A stretch of DNA of 64,000 nucleotides. It comes from Brevibacillus humidisoli. GTDB taxonomy: Bacteria; Bacillota; Bacilli; Brevibacillales; Brevibacillaceae. Location: the NCBI RefSeq assembly GCF_020923435.1, contig NZ_CP087263.1, forward strand, positions 3,553,970 through 3,617,969. The letters run 5' to 3'. Of this stretch, positions 37,249 to 45,807 are shown in pieces; positions within the stretch are counted from its first letter, which is position 1; every line of letters starts with the position of its first letter. The notes under the pieces were generated by a model. The model was not told the DNA's origin. It did not search any database and was given only the letters and a program-made list of their open reading frames with translations. Both the position numbers and the translations under genes were made by a program.

Positions 37249-38384
37249 AACGATTCAGCCTCTCACGCTACCTGGCCATCGTCAAAAAAGAGATCATCCA
37301 GATCAAGCGGGACAAACCCAGTCTGGGCATTGCCCTGGTGATGCCGTTGATGATGCTGTTTTTATTTGGATACGCGGTCAATACGGATGTCGACCAACTC
37401 GCGACGGCCATCTGGGATCAAAGCAAATCGCCCGACAGTCGGGAATTGGTGCGCCACTTTACCAATACGGAAGTATTTCAGGTGGTCTCGTACGTCTCTG
37501 GATATGACGAACTGGAGGGGATGATCGACAGCGGCAGCGCGCGGGTCGGCATCGTCATCCCGCCCGATTACGCCAACAAGCGGGACAATGATCTGCCCGT
37601 CTCCGTGCAGCTGCTGATTGACGGTTCCGATCCCAACATTGCCCGTACCGCTGCAAGCAATGCTCAATTGATCGTACAGAACCAGGCCATCTCGATCCAG
37701 GAGCGGAAGCTGCAACGAGAAGGATTGGGCGAGCTGGAACTGCCGCTCACCGTGGAGTCTCGCGTCCTGTTTAATCCTGACATGAAAAGCATCGTCTTTA
37801 ACGTGCCAGGGTTGATCGGGATTATCATGCAAAATGTGACGATGATCTTGACCGCCTTTTCACTCGTTCGCGAGAAGGAACGTGGCACGATGGAACAGCT
37901 GGTCGTCACACCGATTCGACCGCTGGAATTGCTGCTCGGCAAGATCACGCCTTATGTATTCGTCGGCTCGTTTTCTTTTTGCATTGTCTTGCTGTTGGGA
38001 ACATTCTGGTTCGGTGTCCCGATCAAAGGGAGCCTGCCACTGCTCGTCATCCTGTCCATTCTGTTCCTGATTACCACTCTGACGCTGGGCATCTTTATCT
38101 CGACGGTTGCCAACACCCAACTGCAGGCGATGCAGGTCGCTTTTGCCTTTATCCTGCCAAGCGTACTGCTGTCCGGGTTTATGTTCCCGCGCGAGACGAT
38201 GCCGTTTTTGATAAAATGGTTGGGAGGACTTGTCCCTCTCACCTACTTCCTCGAGATTCTGCGCGGGATTTTTCTCAAAGGGGTGGATCTCACCGCCCTA
38301 TGGCAGGACACACTGGGCATGATGATCTTTTGCGTGTTGATCATTACCCTCGCGATCCTGCGATTCCGCAAGCAGATCGAGTAA
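37245..38384 (+). CDS. ABC-2 type exporter permease (YbhS/YhhJ-like)
   Basis: 379 residues: one N-terminal membrane segment (about 25-45), a roughly 130-residue external domain, then five C-terminal segments, the standard ABC-2 layout. IVKKEIIQIKRDKPSLG at the start and RGTMEQLVVTPIRPLELLLGK in the middle are characteristic, as is PLTYFLEILRGIFLKG near the end. Translationally coupled to the ATPase. Confidence 0.92.
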   Translation: MKRFSLSRYLAIVKKEIIQIKRDKPSLGIALVMPLMMLFLFGYAVNTDVDQLATAIWDQSKSPDSRELVRHFTNTEVFQVVSYVSGYDELEGMIDSGSARVGIVIPPDYANKRDNDLPVSVQLLIDGSDPNIARTAASNAQLIVQNQAISIQERKLQREGLGELELPLTVESRVLFNPDMKSIVFNVPGLIGIIMQNVTMILTAFSLVREKERGTMEQLVVTPIRPLELLLGKITPYVFVGSFSFCIVLLLGTFWFGVPIKGSLPLLVILSILFLITTLTLGIFISTVANTQLQAMQVAFAFILPSVLLSGFMFPRETMPFLIKWLGGLVPLTYFLEILRGIFLKGVDLTALWQDTLGMMIFCVLIITLAILRFRKQIE

Positions 38385-38426
38385 CACAGGTGTTGATCCG
38401 AATATAGAAAGGAACATGGACGGCCG

Positions 38427-39098
38427 ATGAGCGACCAACGTTTTGAAGACCGCCTGCAGGCGTTTATCGAGGAGATGAAGCACGAAGACAAGATGACCGA
38501 GAAGCAGCGGAGCATCCTGGAAGCGGCGATCAAGCTGTTTGCCGGCAAGGGGTTTCATGCTACTTCGACCAGCGAGATCGCCAAGGAGGCGGGGGTGGCG
38601 GAGGGGACGATCTTCCGTCACTACAAGACAAAGAAAGATATCCTGATCGCAGCCGTCGCCCCGGTGATCGTCAAAATCGCCGCCCCCTTCATCCTGTCGG
38701 ACATTCGGGAGATTCTAAAAACACAAGTACAAAAATCGTTCGCCGATGTCGCCAGCGAGTTGTTCAAGAACCGTCTCTCGCTCTTGCAGACAAATGAAAA
38801 GCATTTTCGCATCCTGATCCAGGAAGTCTTTTTTCACGAGGAACTGCGCGAGGCCCTGATCGATGCCGTCGCCCGCGAAGCGCTCGGGATCGTCAAAGAG
38901 TTCGTCGAACAAAAAATCGACGCAGGTGAACTGCGCCCGCTGCCGCCGGAAGTGATCGTACGGGTTATTTTCTCCCTGCTGGTAGGCACTGTCGTATTCA
39001 AGTACGCCATAGGCAGAGAAGAGTACGCCCTCCTGCCGGAAGAAGAACAAGTCGCACTCACCGTGGATATTCTGATGAACGGCATCAGCCGACGCTGA
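38427..39098 (+). CDS. TetR-family regulator of the exporter operon
   Basis: 223 residues. Helix-turn-helix at about 30-75: RSILEAAIKLFAGKGFHATS then SEIAKEAGVAEGTIFRHYKTKKDIL. The C-terminal part (DAGELRPLPPEVIVRVIFS) matches YbiH/FadR-type TetR proteins. Being last in the operon and with a palindrome at 35242-35259, autorepression of the whole unit is the simplest model. Confidence 0.92.
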   Translation: MSDQRFEDRLQAFIEEMKHEDKMTEKQRSILEAAIKLFAGKGFHATSTSEIAKEAGVAEGTIFRHYKTKKDILIAAVAPVIVKIAAPFILSDIREILKTQVQKSFADVASELFKNRLSLLQTNEKHFRILIQEVFFHEELREALIDAVAREALGIVKEFVEQKIDAGELRPLPPEVIVRVIFSLLVGTVVFKYAIGREEYALLPEEEQVALTVDILMNGISRR

Positions 39099-39122
39099 AC
39101 CGATCTTTCCGCTGTTGCCAAA

Positions 39123-39155
39123 CATCCCGCACCTGCCGACGACTGGTGCGGGATG
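39123..39155. terminator. Hairpin between convergent genes
   Basis: CATCCCGCACC and GGTGCGGGATG form an 11-pair stem around TGCCGACGACT, between the tetR and lipoprotein 3' ends. T-runs on both sides are short, so it may act in either direction. Confidence 0.65.
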
Positions 39156-39170
39156 TGGTTATGGCTATGG

Positions 39171-40244
39171 CTATGGCGTAATCTTTACCTTCATTTCAAT
39201 CATATTGACGGTCTCGTCATTGGTATCCTTCACTTTGACCAGGTCGCCTTTCAACTTCTCTCCTTTGGCCCCGTAGGCTTCCGTGACCGTCGGCCACATG
39301 TCATCATCGGGTACAAACTGGATCAGGAAGTAGTACATTTCTACGTCTTTGGGATGTTCAATCTGCAGCATAAACGAACCGTCAGGGTTCACCTGCGTAT
39401 TGTCGGTGTACCCATAGTGCCAATGATCTGGTATGTCGATATTGGCCTTTACCTCGGTGCCTTCCAGCAGATTGCTTTTAGCGGTGACATAGAGATGCTT
39501 CTCATCCTTGGACACGGTCGGCTTGATCCAGATCGTCGGCTGACCGTAATCATCCGGTTTGTCCCACTTTGGTGTCTCAAAGGCCACCTTGGTACCGTCG
39601 GCCGCCTCCGGATCGACATAGGCATAGGCGGCTGCCTTGTACTTGATTTCATCCGAGTCGAGGTATTGATAGACGTATGGGCCAGTCAACTTCTCTCCGT
39701 TTTCGCCGTAGGCCTTTTTAATCCGCTCACTCTGGAATTCGGGCTTGAAGTAGAGCTCCACCTGGATTGTATTCTTCACATCAGGTTTTTTGATCTCCAG
39801 TTCAAAACTACCGTCGCCAGCTACTTCAGTTTCTTCATTGTACCCCCATACATTATACCCTTTGACATTGACATCGTTAGAGATTTCCGTCCCTGGGAGC
39901 AAGTTCGACTGCCCCTTGATGATCAAGTTTTTTCCGTTGACGGTAATCTCCCCCTCCAGGCGCACGTCCAGATTCCCCTGGTCTTCCGGAGCGTCTTCAC
40001 TCGCTGTGGAGACCACTTCAAACTCGACTGGTTCTCCCGGCAGTTCCGCTTCTGCCGCTTCCTGTTCCCCCTCTTCCCCGGCAGACTGCTCCGCTTGCTC
40101 GGTTTGTTTCTGGTCTGCTTTCGCAGTCTCTCCTTGCTCCTGTTTTGCTGTAGCATCGGTTGACGTCTCTGTCGCCTGGCCGCAGCCGAACAGCGACAAA
40201 CTGAGTACGAGGATAATAAGTCCCAACCATCTTTCTTTTTTCAT
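39171..40244 (-). CDS. Lipoprotein with duplicated beta-rich domain, function unknown
   Basis: 357 residues. Lipobox LSLFGC (Cys21), then about 45 residues of Glu/Gln/Ala-rich linker, then two copies of one domain. Copy A has GQSNLLPGTEISNDVNVKGY and GDGSFELEIKKP (about 110-155); copy B has AKSNLLEGTEVKANIDIP and PDGSFMLQIEHP (about 245-295); each is followed by a YFKPEF or LIQFVPDD strand and a KKAYGENGEKL or TEAYGAKGEKL turn. I know no named family; it resembles surface lipoproteins of Brevibacillus. Stands alone. Confidence 0.8.
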   Translation of the reverse strand: MKKERWLGLIILVLSLSLFGCGQATETSTDATAKQEQGETAKADQKQTEQAEQSAGEEGEQEAAEAELPGEPVEFEVVSTASEDAPEDQGNLDVRLEGEITVNGKNLIIKGQSNLLPGTEISNDVNVKGYNVWGYNEETEVAGDGSFELEIKKPDVKNTIQVELYFKPEFQSERIKKAYGENGEKLTGPYVYQYLDSDEIKYKAAAYAYVDPEAADGTKVAFETPKWDKPDDYGQPTIWIKPTVSKDEKHLYVTAKSNLLEGTEVKANIDIPDHWHYGYTDNTQVNPDGSFMLQIEHPKDVEMYYFLIQFVPDDDMWPTVTEAYGAKGEKLKGDLVKVKDTNDETVNMIEMKVKITP

Positions 40245-40451
40245 GTCCTTCTCCTTCCCGACAAAAAATGACTCAACAATAGAAAATCATATCAGCAAAT
40301 AGAGGAAATTTGCACCAGAAGAATCAAAATGAGGATTTTGGAACCAGGCCTTTCGATCTATGAGCACACAAACCCTTTTGTGCGAATTGAGTGAATCGTT
40401 CCATTATGGTACGATGAGGGAGAAGTGCCTAAAAAAGGAGGCATGTTTGAG

Positions 40452-40934
40452 ATGACAGAGGAAATGCTGTTTTTTCAAATGAATCTCGTTCGCAAGATGA
40501 CGCTTCACTCAGTCTCTGACGTCACAGAGGAGTTGGCCGATCTGATCCCCGCTGGATCCCGGAACAACATTCGCTGGCATCTGGGTCATATCTTGGTGAT
40601 ACAAGAGTTTCTGATGTTCCGCCTCACCGGTGAGCAGCTCGGCTTGACCGACGAGTACTTCCGCATGTTTGGCCGCGGCACCAAACCTGCCGACTGGCAG
40701 ACGACTGCCCCTGATCTGGAGTCGTTGCGCTCGCTGCTGGACCAGCAGACGTCACGCATTCGAGAGACGTTCTCCGGTCGGTTGAGCGACGCGGCTCGCA
40801 AACCATTCGTCTTCAGAGACGGTGTGGAATTCAAAACCATCGGCGAGATTCTCAACTTCAGTCTGATCCACGAAGGCATGCATCAAGGATATATAAACAG
40901 TTTTATACGAATCTCAGAGAAGACGAGCGTTTGA
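40452..40934 (+). CDS. DinB-family metal-dependent protein
   Basis: 160 residues, four-helix DinB/YfiT fold. Metal-ligand histidines are visible in WHLGHILVIQEF and in HEGMHQGYI near the end. ATG 40452 lies ten bases from AAAAGGAGG; the upstream ATG at 40443 is too close to that site. DinB proteins include thiol transferases using bacillithiol; the substrate here is unknown. Followed by a strong terminator. Confidence 0.87.
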   Translation: MTEEMLFFQMNLVRKMTLHSVSDVTEELADLIPAGSRNNIRWHLGHILVIQEFLMFRLTGEQLGLTDEYFRMFGRGTKPADWQTTAPDLESLRSLLDQQTSRIRETFSGRLSDAARKPFVFRDGVEFKTIGEILNFSLIHEGMHQGYINSFIRISEKTSV

Positions 40935-40956
40935 GTACCTACTTTTGAGCGCTTGC

Positions 40957-40987
40957 GCTTAAGCATCTTGCTTAAGCACTTTTTTTT
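40957..40987 (+). terminator. Intrinsic terminator after dinB-like gene
   Basis: GCTTAAGCA-TCT-TGCTTAAGC then ACTTTTTTT; nine perfect pairs and a seven-T tail. Confidence 0.92.
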
Positions 40988-41023
40988 AGCTTTTCTCAGC
41001 CATGATCCCCTTGCCACGAAAGG

Positions 41024-41053
41024 TTGCTGTTCGAGTTCCATTCCTTTTATAAT
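41024..41053 (+). promoter_or_regulatory. Promoter of the FusB-like gene
   Basis: TTGCTG (41024-41029), 18-base spacer, TATAAT (41048-41053). It gives a leader of about 200 nt before the gene. Confidence 0.65.
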
Positions 41054-41060
41054 GGTCGGT

Positions 41061-41232
41061 AAAGGGGAGGTCGGTAGAGATGGCAAATGATTTTGCCAGA
41101 TTAAGTAGCAGCCCATGCAAAGCCTGATATTGGGGCGATACTTTGCATGGGGCTGACAGTTCTTGTTACCATTTGTCGCCCCGGGAGAGCTGAATATCGT
41201 TTCTAATAATGGGCTTTGCACCTTGTTTTTCT
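41061..41232 (+). promoter_or_regulatory. Attenuator-like leader of the FusB-family gene
   Basis: After AAAGGGGAGG comes a 15-codon frame (41080-41127). Its last codons form one arm of a hairpin: AGCCCATGCAAAG (41110-41122) with CTTTGCATGGGGCT (41141-41154). The same TGCAAAGCC (41116-41124) can instead pair with GGCTTTGCA (41212-41220), and GGGGCGA (41132-41138) with TCGCCCC (41176-41182). Ribosome stalling on the leader frame would decide which pairing forms. A T-rich stretch (41224-41234) after the last arm may be a terminator tail. Confidence 0.7.
41080..41127 (+). CDS. Leader peptide (15 aa) before FusB-like gene
   Basis: MANDFARLSSSPCKA with its own strong AAAGGGGAGG site ten bases upstream. 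It ends inside the first arm of the leader hairpin, as in leader peptides that control drug-resistance genes. No coding evidence beyond position, ribosome binding site and structure. Confidence 0.55.
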   Translation: MANDFARLSSSPCKA

Positions 41233-41260
41233 TTCATATAAAAGAAGGGGCTGAAAAACA

Positions 41261-41923
41261 ATGGTCAAACCATTTATTAGAAACCACCAGTTTAACTTGA
41301 TCAAGAAGCAGATCGGACTGCTGCAGCATGCCTGCAATACCATCTCCGATCCGAAAGTGGTCGAGTCGGTACGATACAGCGTGCAAACTCAAATCATGGA
41401 GTCGTTGCCGGATGCGATGGAGCTTCATGATCGGATAGTGGAGGAGATTGAGACGCTACGTACGGCTGGAGACTTCCATCAGTACGTACGTTCATTGGAA
41501 CCTTATCTGGAGGAGTTTGCGCCAGTCACGCAAAAGCAGCTCAAAAAGCTCTTTCCCAAAAACAAAAAGCTGAAGGTTCCAAACCTCACCGATATCGATT
41601 ACCGCTCTCTCACCTATCTGGGCTGGACCGACATCGCGACGAACAAAATGTTCCTCGTCTATCATCTAGACGGACAGCTCGTCGGTGTTGAAGGAACATA
41701 TACCCCGCTGAATAAGAAAAACGCCTGCTTTTTGTGCAATCGGCCCGAGGAGGTTGCGTTGTTTTCGGCGATCACGAAATCGAAGCCGGTTAACGCTTCG
41801 CCTGATTACTACAAGGCCATTGGCAACTACATGTGCATCAACAGCGATGTTTGCAACAAGAACATCACGGATGTGACCAGATTGGAGGCATTTGTCCGTG
41901 GCGTTGTAGGGGATAAGCGGTGA
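41261..41923 (+). CDS. FusB/FusC-family EF-G-binding protein
   Basis: 220 residues. The family binds EF-G and frees it from fusidic acid-stalled ribosomes. Seen here: helical N-terminal half with MVKPFIRNHQFNLIKKQIG, LGWTDIATNKMFLVY in the middle, and a four-Cys zinc finger made of CFLCN (around 160) and CINSDVC (around 197) ending in NKNITDVTRLEAFV. This order matches FusB. The gene is preceded by an attenuator-like leader. Chromosomal members in environmental bacilli may serve translation recovery generally, so resistance is inferred only. Confidence 0.88.
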   Translation: MVKPFIRNHQFNLIKKQIGLLQHACNTISDPKVVESVRYSVQTQIMESLPDAMELHDRIVEEIETLRTAGDFHQYVRSLEPYLEEFAPVTQKQLKKLFPKNKKLKVPNLTDIDYRSLTYLGWTDIATNKMFLVYHLDGQLVGVEGTYTPLNKKNACFLCNRPEEVALFSAITKSKPVNASPDYYKAIGNYMCINSDVCNKNITDVTRLEAFVRGVVGDKR

Positions 41924-41940
41924 ATAGCATAGGAACACGG

Positions 41941-41982
41941 AAAAGGGAACATGGAAAAGGGAACATGGACAAGGGAACATGG
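41941..41982. repeat. 14-bp tandem repeat, three copies
   Basis: AAAAGGGAACATGG twice, then ACAAGGGAACATGG, just after the FusB-like stop codon. Looks like replication slippage; no function visible. Confidence 0.85.
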
Positions 41983-41989
41983 AACAACT

Positions 41990-42018
41990 GGAGCCCGCCT
42001 TTGATGGCGGGTTCCTTG
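41990..42018 (+). terminator. Terminator after FusB-like gene
   Basis: GAGCCCGCC-TTTGAT-GGCGGGTTCC: six G+C pairs plus flanking pairs, modest T content (TTCCTTGTGTTT). Convergent genes on both sides. Confidence 0.65.
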
Positions 42019-42101
42019 TGTTTAGAGAGGTCCAGCAGCAGCTCCTAAAGCAAGTGAGGAGTCGGTTGGTGGCGGTGCGGGCGTTGGAGCATTCTTCCGC
42101 C

Positions 42102-43589
42102 TCAGATCGTTGGCAGTTTGCCTGTGTGAGACTGTTGTTCGATCTCCGCTGAAAACAGCTTGCATAGTTCGACGATCCCTTCTGCCAGCTTCTTCTCTTC
42201 CGCAAAAGAGAAGCTAATCCGTAGATGGTGGGCTTCCGGTTCGCCCGGATAACAGATGGACCCCGGCATAAAATCGATCTGCCGCTGCCCAGCCGGAAAG
42301 ATCAGTTCGTCCGCCGACAACCACGTGGGAAGCGTGATCCAGATGTTGCTTCCTCCCTGCGGCACGGTCCAGCTAATCCCCTGTGGAGCGTGCTGCTCAA
42401 GCAGGGTGAGTACCAGATTGCGTCGTCTGTGCAGCTTTACCTGTAGCTGTTTGAGATACTTGCTCATCTTGGGTGAGCTCAGCAAAGCGGCGACAACCCG
42501 CTGAGTCAGCAGCGGACTTCCCAGATCGGCGAGCGTTTTGGCCGCCGTCAGCCGCGTAAGCACCGTGCCAGAGGCAGCCAATACCGCCACCCTGCAGCCG
42601 GGTGCCAGCATCTTGCTGAACCCTTTCAGATAGATGACATGTCCGTGCCGATCCATGCTTTTGATCGTAGGTGGGATCTCGCCGCTATAGGTTAGCTCAC
42701 CCCATGGATCATCCTCCAGGATCAGACAGTGACAGCTCTCAGCCAGATCGAGCAGTTGAGCCCGTCTGCGCGCGCTCATCACCACGCCTGTCGGATTCTG
42801 ATAGGTAGGCACCGTGTAGATCAGCTTGGGCGGCTCTCGATCAAGCAATGGGGCAAGCAGATCGACGCGCATGCCTTCTTCATCGACCGGGATAGTCCGG
42901 ATCGTCGCTCCCCGCCCGCGAAACACATCGATGGCAGCACTGTAGGTAGGAGCCTCGGTGACCACGATATCTCCTGGCCCCACAAAACAGCGGGCAACCT
43001 GGTCAATCCCTTGCTGAGCACCGTTCATCACAAGCAGCTCTTCCGGCACCAGTTGCAATCCAAAAGCACGCAGATAGGCCGCTGCCGCTTCCCGAAGGGC
43101 CGGATCTCCCTGTACCGGACTATAGGCAAACAAGACAGAAGGGTCGTCACCGACAATCTGCTGAATCGTCTTGGTCCAATCCAGCTGCAGCACCAGTTCA
43201 GGCGAGAGGGTAGTCGTCGCCAAGGAGATCGCGGTATCAGGCCTCGCATATTGCAGCTGCCTCCAGAACTGGGCCCTCGGCAGATAATCGGTGATCGCAA
43301 GCTGCCAGTCCAACCCGGAGACAGGGCGCTCCTCGACGGCATCATGCCGCTCTTTTCTTCCCACATAGGTCCCTCTGCCATGCACACGGGTGATCAAACC
43401 CTCCTGCTCCAGCAGTTCATACGCCTGTACGACTGTCATAAAGCTGACCCTCGCCTGTTGTGAGAGCTGGCGAATCGACGGCAGCGGCGCTCCTTCTTCC
43501 AGCAAGCCGGAGCGAATCCGATCAGCCATCTCCTGATACAACTGTCTGACGAGCGGCACACTGGAGCGACGGTCGAGATGGATCGCCAT
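42102..43589 (-). CDS. MocR-type regulator (GntR HTH fused to aminotransferase fold)
   Basis: 495 residues. N-terminal winged helix of the GntR family (LVRQLYQEMADRIRSG, LPSIRQLSQQARVSFMTVV), a linker, then a class I aminotransferase domain with PTYQNPTG, LEDDPW and the pyridoxal phosphate Lys in LKGFSKMLAPGCRVA. MocR proteins use PLP to sense vitamin B6 or amino-donor ligands. It is divergent from an EamA transporter with repeated operator-like sites between them, so it most likely controls that transporter. Confidence 0.92.
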   Translation of the reverse strand: MAIHLDRRSSVPLVRQLYQEMADRIRSGLLEEGAPLPSIRQLSQQARVSFMTVVQAYELLEQEGLITRVHGRGTYVGRKERHDAVEERPVSGLDWQLAITDYLPRAQFWRQLQYARPDTAISLATTTLSPELVLQLDWTKTIQQIVGDDPSVLFAYSPVQGDPALREAAAAYLRAFGLQLVPEELLVMNGAQQGIDQVARCFVGPGDIVVTEAPTYSAAIDVFRGRGATIRTIPVDEEGMRVDLLAPLLDREPPKLIYTVPTYQNPTGVVMSARRRAQLLDLAESCHCLILEDDPWGELTYSGEIPPTIKSMDRHGHVIYLKGFSKMLAPGCRVAVLAASGTVLTRLTAAKTLADLGSPLLTQRVVAALLSSPKMSKYLKQLQVKLHRRRNLVLTLLEQHAPQGISWTVPQGGSNIWITLPTWLSADELIFPAGQRQIDFMPGSICYPGEPEAHHLRISFSFAEEKKLAEGIVELCKLFSAEIEQQSHTGKLPTI

Positions 43590-43606
43590 GCTATTCCTCC
43601 CCCTAG

Positions 43607-43673
43607 TGTTATAGTCTGTAATTGACTGTTATAGTCTGTTTTCCGCTATATTCTAGCCAAACAGATTATAACA
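43607..43673. promoter_or_regulatory. Direct and inverted operator repeats of the MocR regulator
   Basis: TGTTATAGTCTGT occurs at 43607-43619 and again at 43627-43639, 20 bases apart (two helical turns); an inverted near-copy ACAGATTATAACA is at 43661-43673. This spacing suits a MocR dimer binding direct repeats. TTATAGT/TATAAC elements also overlap likely -10 boxes of both divergent genes. Confidence 0.75.
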
Positions 43674-43698
43674 CCAAACAGGTGAAGGAGGCTATGGC

Positions 43699-44610
43699 AT
43701 GACGATTTCCGCCTACTTGCTGATGTGCTTGATCTACGGAACGACGTTTCTTGCGATCAAACTGGGGATGATGGAAGGATTCGCCCCGTTTTTCTTCGCC
43801 GGGATTCGCTTTGCTGCTGCTGGACTGCTGGTTATCGGCTGCCTATTGGCCGTTAAAGCGGCCCTTCCGCGAAGCAAAAGGGCTTACGTTGATTTGATTC
43901 GCCTCGGCATCTGCATGACGTTCCTGCCGTTTGCGGCGCTCTACTGGGGAGAACAACATATCTCCTCTGGATTTGCAGCACTCCTGACGGCATTTGGTCC
44001 GATCAGTGTGTTCCTATTCGGTCTGCTGCTGGAACGAAAACGGTCGGCTGCCCTGCAGTGGTTGGGAATCTTGCTGGCTATGTTCGGCCTGTATCTGGTC
44101 GTACTGCCCAATCTGGACATCGGCGTCTCCGCTGCCTGGATTCTCTCCGCTGCCGTTATCTTGCTGTCGGAAGTAGCCTATGCCTGGGGAGCAATCTTCT
44201 CCAAACGGCTGCTCTCCCAAGGGATTACACCGATGGCCATGAACGGATTTCAGATGTTTTTCGGCAGTCTGGGTTTGCTGCTTCTCTCACTGATTTGGGA
44301 GCCTGAGCCATTGCCTTCGGCCGCTACTCCCACCGCGATTGGATCGCTTCTCTACCTGATCCTGTTCGGTTCTCTGGCGTCCGGTCTCTACTACTGGCTG
44401 ATCAAACGTACCAACCCACTGTTTCCCTCCACCTGGCTGTACGTCTCCCCCGTGATCGCCCTGGTTGTCGGATACCTGGTGCTGGGTGAGCCGATTTATC
44501 CACTCAGTGCGGCAGGGACGGTACTGGTCATCGCGGGTGTGGTACTGACCAATCTGCCTGACTGGAAAGATGGGAGGCGCAGGATCCCAACGACTGAATC
44601 AACGCGTTAG
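43699..44610 (+). CDS. EamA/DMT-family transporter
   Basis: 303 residues, ten membrane segments in two EamA halves; first half starts CLIYGTTFLAIKLGMMEGFAPF, second contains EVAYAWGAIFSKRLL and ends with PSTWLYVSPVIALVVGYLVLGEP. ATG follows GAAGGAGG at seven bases. Divergent from mocR. Its 3' end overlaps that of the convergent deacetylase gene by 12 bases. Export of an amino acid or metabolite sensed by the MocR protein is the likely role. Confidence 0.9.
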   Translation: MTISAYLLMCLIYGTTFLAIKLGMMEGFAPFFFAGIRFAAAGLLVIGCLLAVKAALPRSKRAYVDLIRLGICMTFLPFAALYWGEQHISSGFAALLTAFGPISVFLFGLLLERKRSAALQWLGILLAMFGLYLVVLPNLDIGVSAAWILSAAVILLSEVAYAWGAIFSKRLLSQGITPMAMNGFQMFFGSLGLLLLSLIWEPEPLPSAATPTAIGSLLYLILFGSLASGLYYWLIKRTNPLFPSTWLYVSPVIALVVGYLVLGEPIYPLSAAGTVLVIAGVVLTNLPDWKDGRRRIPTTESTR

Positions 44611-45567
44611 AGGCGACCCGTTGGGGGGCCCAGACCGAAACCCTTTCGGCAGTTCTAATAATTGGGATACCGTCACAAAGGAGACTCCGTCCGCCTTCAA
44701 CTTCTCGATGATCTTGGGCAGGGCATCGATCGTTCCGCTCAGATCTTCGCCGTGCCCCCCGGCGCTGTGCTGCAGAATAATCGCTCCCTGCGCGACATTG
44801 CTCAAGACGTTGTCGGCAACCTGGTCTGCGCTTAATCCCTTCCAGTCAAGCGAGTCGACGTTCCAATTGACCATCGTAAAGCCTTGACTAGCCAACCACT
44901 TGATCTGCTCTTCCTCTATCGCCCCATACGGCGGGCGGATAAACTTGGGGCGATATCCACTATGGCGGGCGATCACATCCTGGGTACGCAAAACCTCCAC
45001 GTGAAACGGATGTGGTTTCAGCTTTGGCAAGTTAGCGTGGCTATAGGAATGATTCCCCACCTCATGCCCTTCCCTGACCATCCGTTTTACCACCTCGGGG
45101 TGGGCTTCTACGCGTTTGCCCACTAAGAAAAAGGTGGCTTTTACATTGTGCTTTTTGAGCACGTCCAATACCCTTGGGGTGAAAACCACATCGGGCCCGT
45201 CATCAAAGGTAAGGGCAACCTGGCGTTTCACAGGGGCACCACTCAGTCGGAAGGTAGTCGGATACTTTCTATGTAAATCGGCGAGTGTCATCGGGTGCGG
45301 TTCGCGCACGTTTCGTTCCTTGCCCCCGGCCAGGTCGGGAGTCCTCCTCATCTGCTGAGCCAGCTGATTCTGTTGTCTCTGACGCTGCCCCTGTGCCTGC
45401 TGCTGCAGTCTCGCCTGCCGATCCATCCGATCAGTCGTTAATGTCTGGCCTTCTGCTCCTTCCTGCCGCGGGGCTTGCTGCGTCTGGGGGCCGACATTCC
45501 CCTGACCACAGCCAACCAGAAGTACCACAGCGGTGACGAGGACAAGCCATTTCCGCATTTGTCTCAT
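44599..45567 (-). CDS. Polysaccharide deacetylase (NodB-fold) lipoprotein
   Basis: 322 residues from ATG 45567; longer frame to 45633 lacks a better site. Lipobox LLVGC places it on the membrane. A roughly 80-residue Gln/Arg-rich linker leads to the NodB domain: ALTFDDGPD (metal and catalytic Asp), HSYSHANLP (metal His pair), FIRPPYGA and ILQHSAGG near the end. Probably deacetylates peptidoglycan or chitin-like sugars. Confidence 0.92.
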   Translation of the reverse strand: MRQMRKWLVLVTAVVLLVGCGQGNVGPQTQQAPRQEGAEGQTLTTDRMDRQARLQQQAQGQRQRQQNQLAQQMRRTPDLAGGKERNVREPHPMTLADLHRKYPTTFRLSGAPVKRQVALTFDDGPDVVFTPRVLDVLKKHNVKATFFLVGKRVEAHPEVVKRMVREGHEVGNHSYSHANLPKLKPHPFHVEVLRTQDVIARHSGYRPKFIRPPYGAIEEEQIKWLASQGFTMVNWNVDSLDWKGLSADQVADNVLSNVAQGAIILQHSAGGHGEDLSGTIDALPKIIEKLKADGVSFVTVSQLLELPKGFRSGPPNGSPLTR

Positions 45568-45700
45568 ACCTTGCTCCCTTCCTTTCGTCTGGAGAACTGC
45601 CGACCTCTGCCGTCGCTCGTCAGCAACGACCAACTCTTGTCGGTGGCAGGACGCAAAATTTTCCCTTAGTATGCGAATCTGGATGGGGCATTATCCCGGC

Positions 45701-45739
45701 GAAAAATAAACACTCCCGTACCAGATGGATACGGGAGTA
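45701..45739 (-). terminator. Terminator of the yheC/D-like gene
   Basis: Minus strand ACTCCCGTA-TCCATCTGG-TACGGGAGT followed by GTTTATTTTT. Nine-pair stem with T-rich tail, about 70 bases after the stop codon. Confidence 0.85.
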
Positions 45740-45807
45740 GATTGGCGGAGCTTAGTCCCTTTAGACGCCCATATGGAGTTACCTTAGCAGAACTTACCTC
45801 AACGGAG

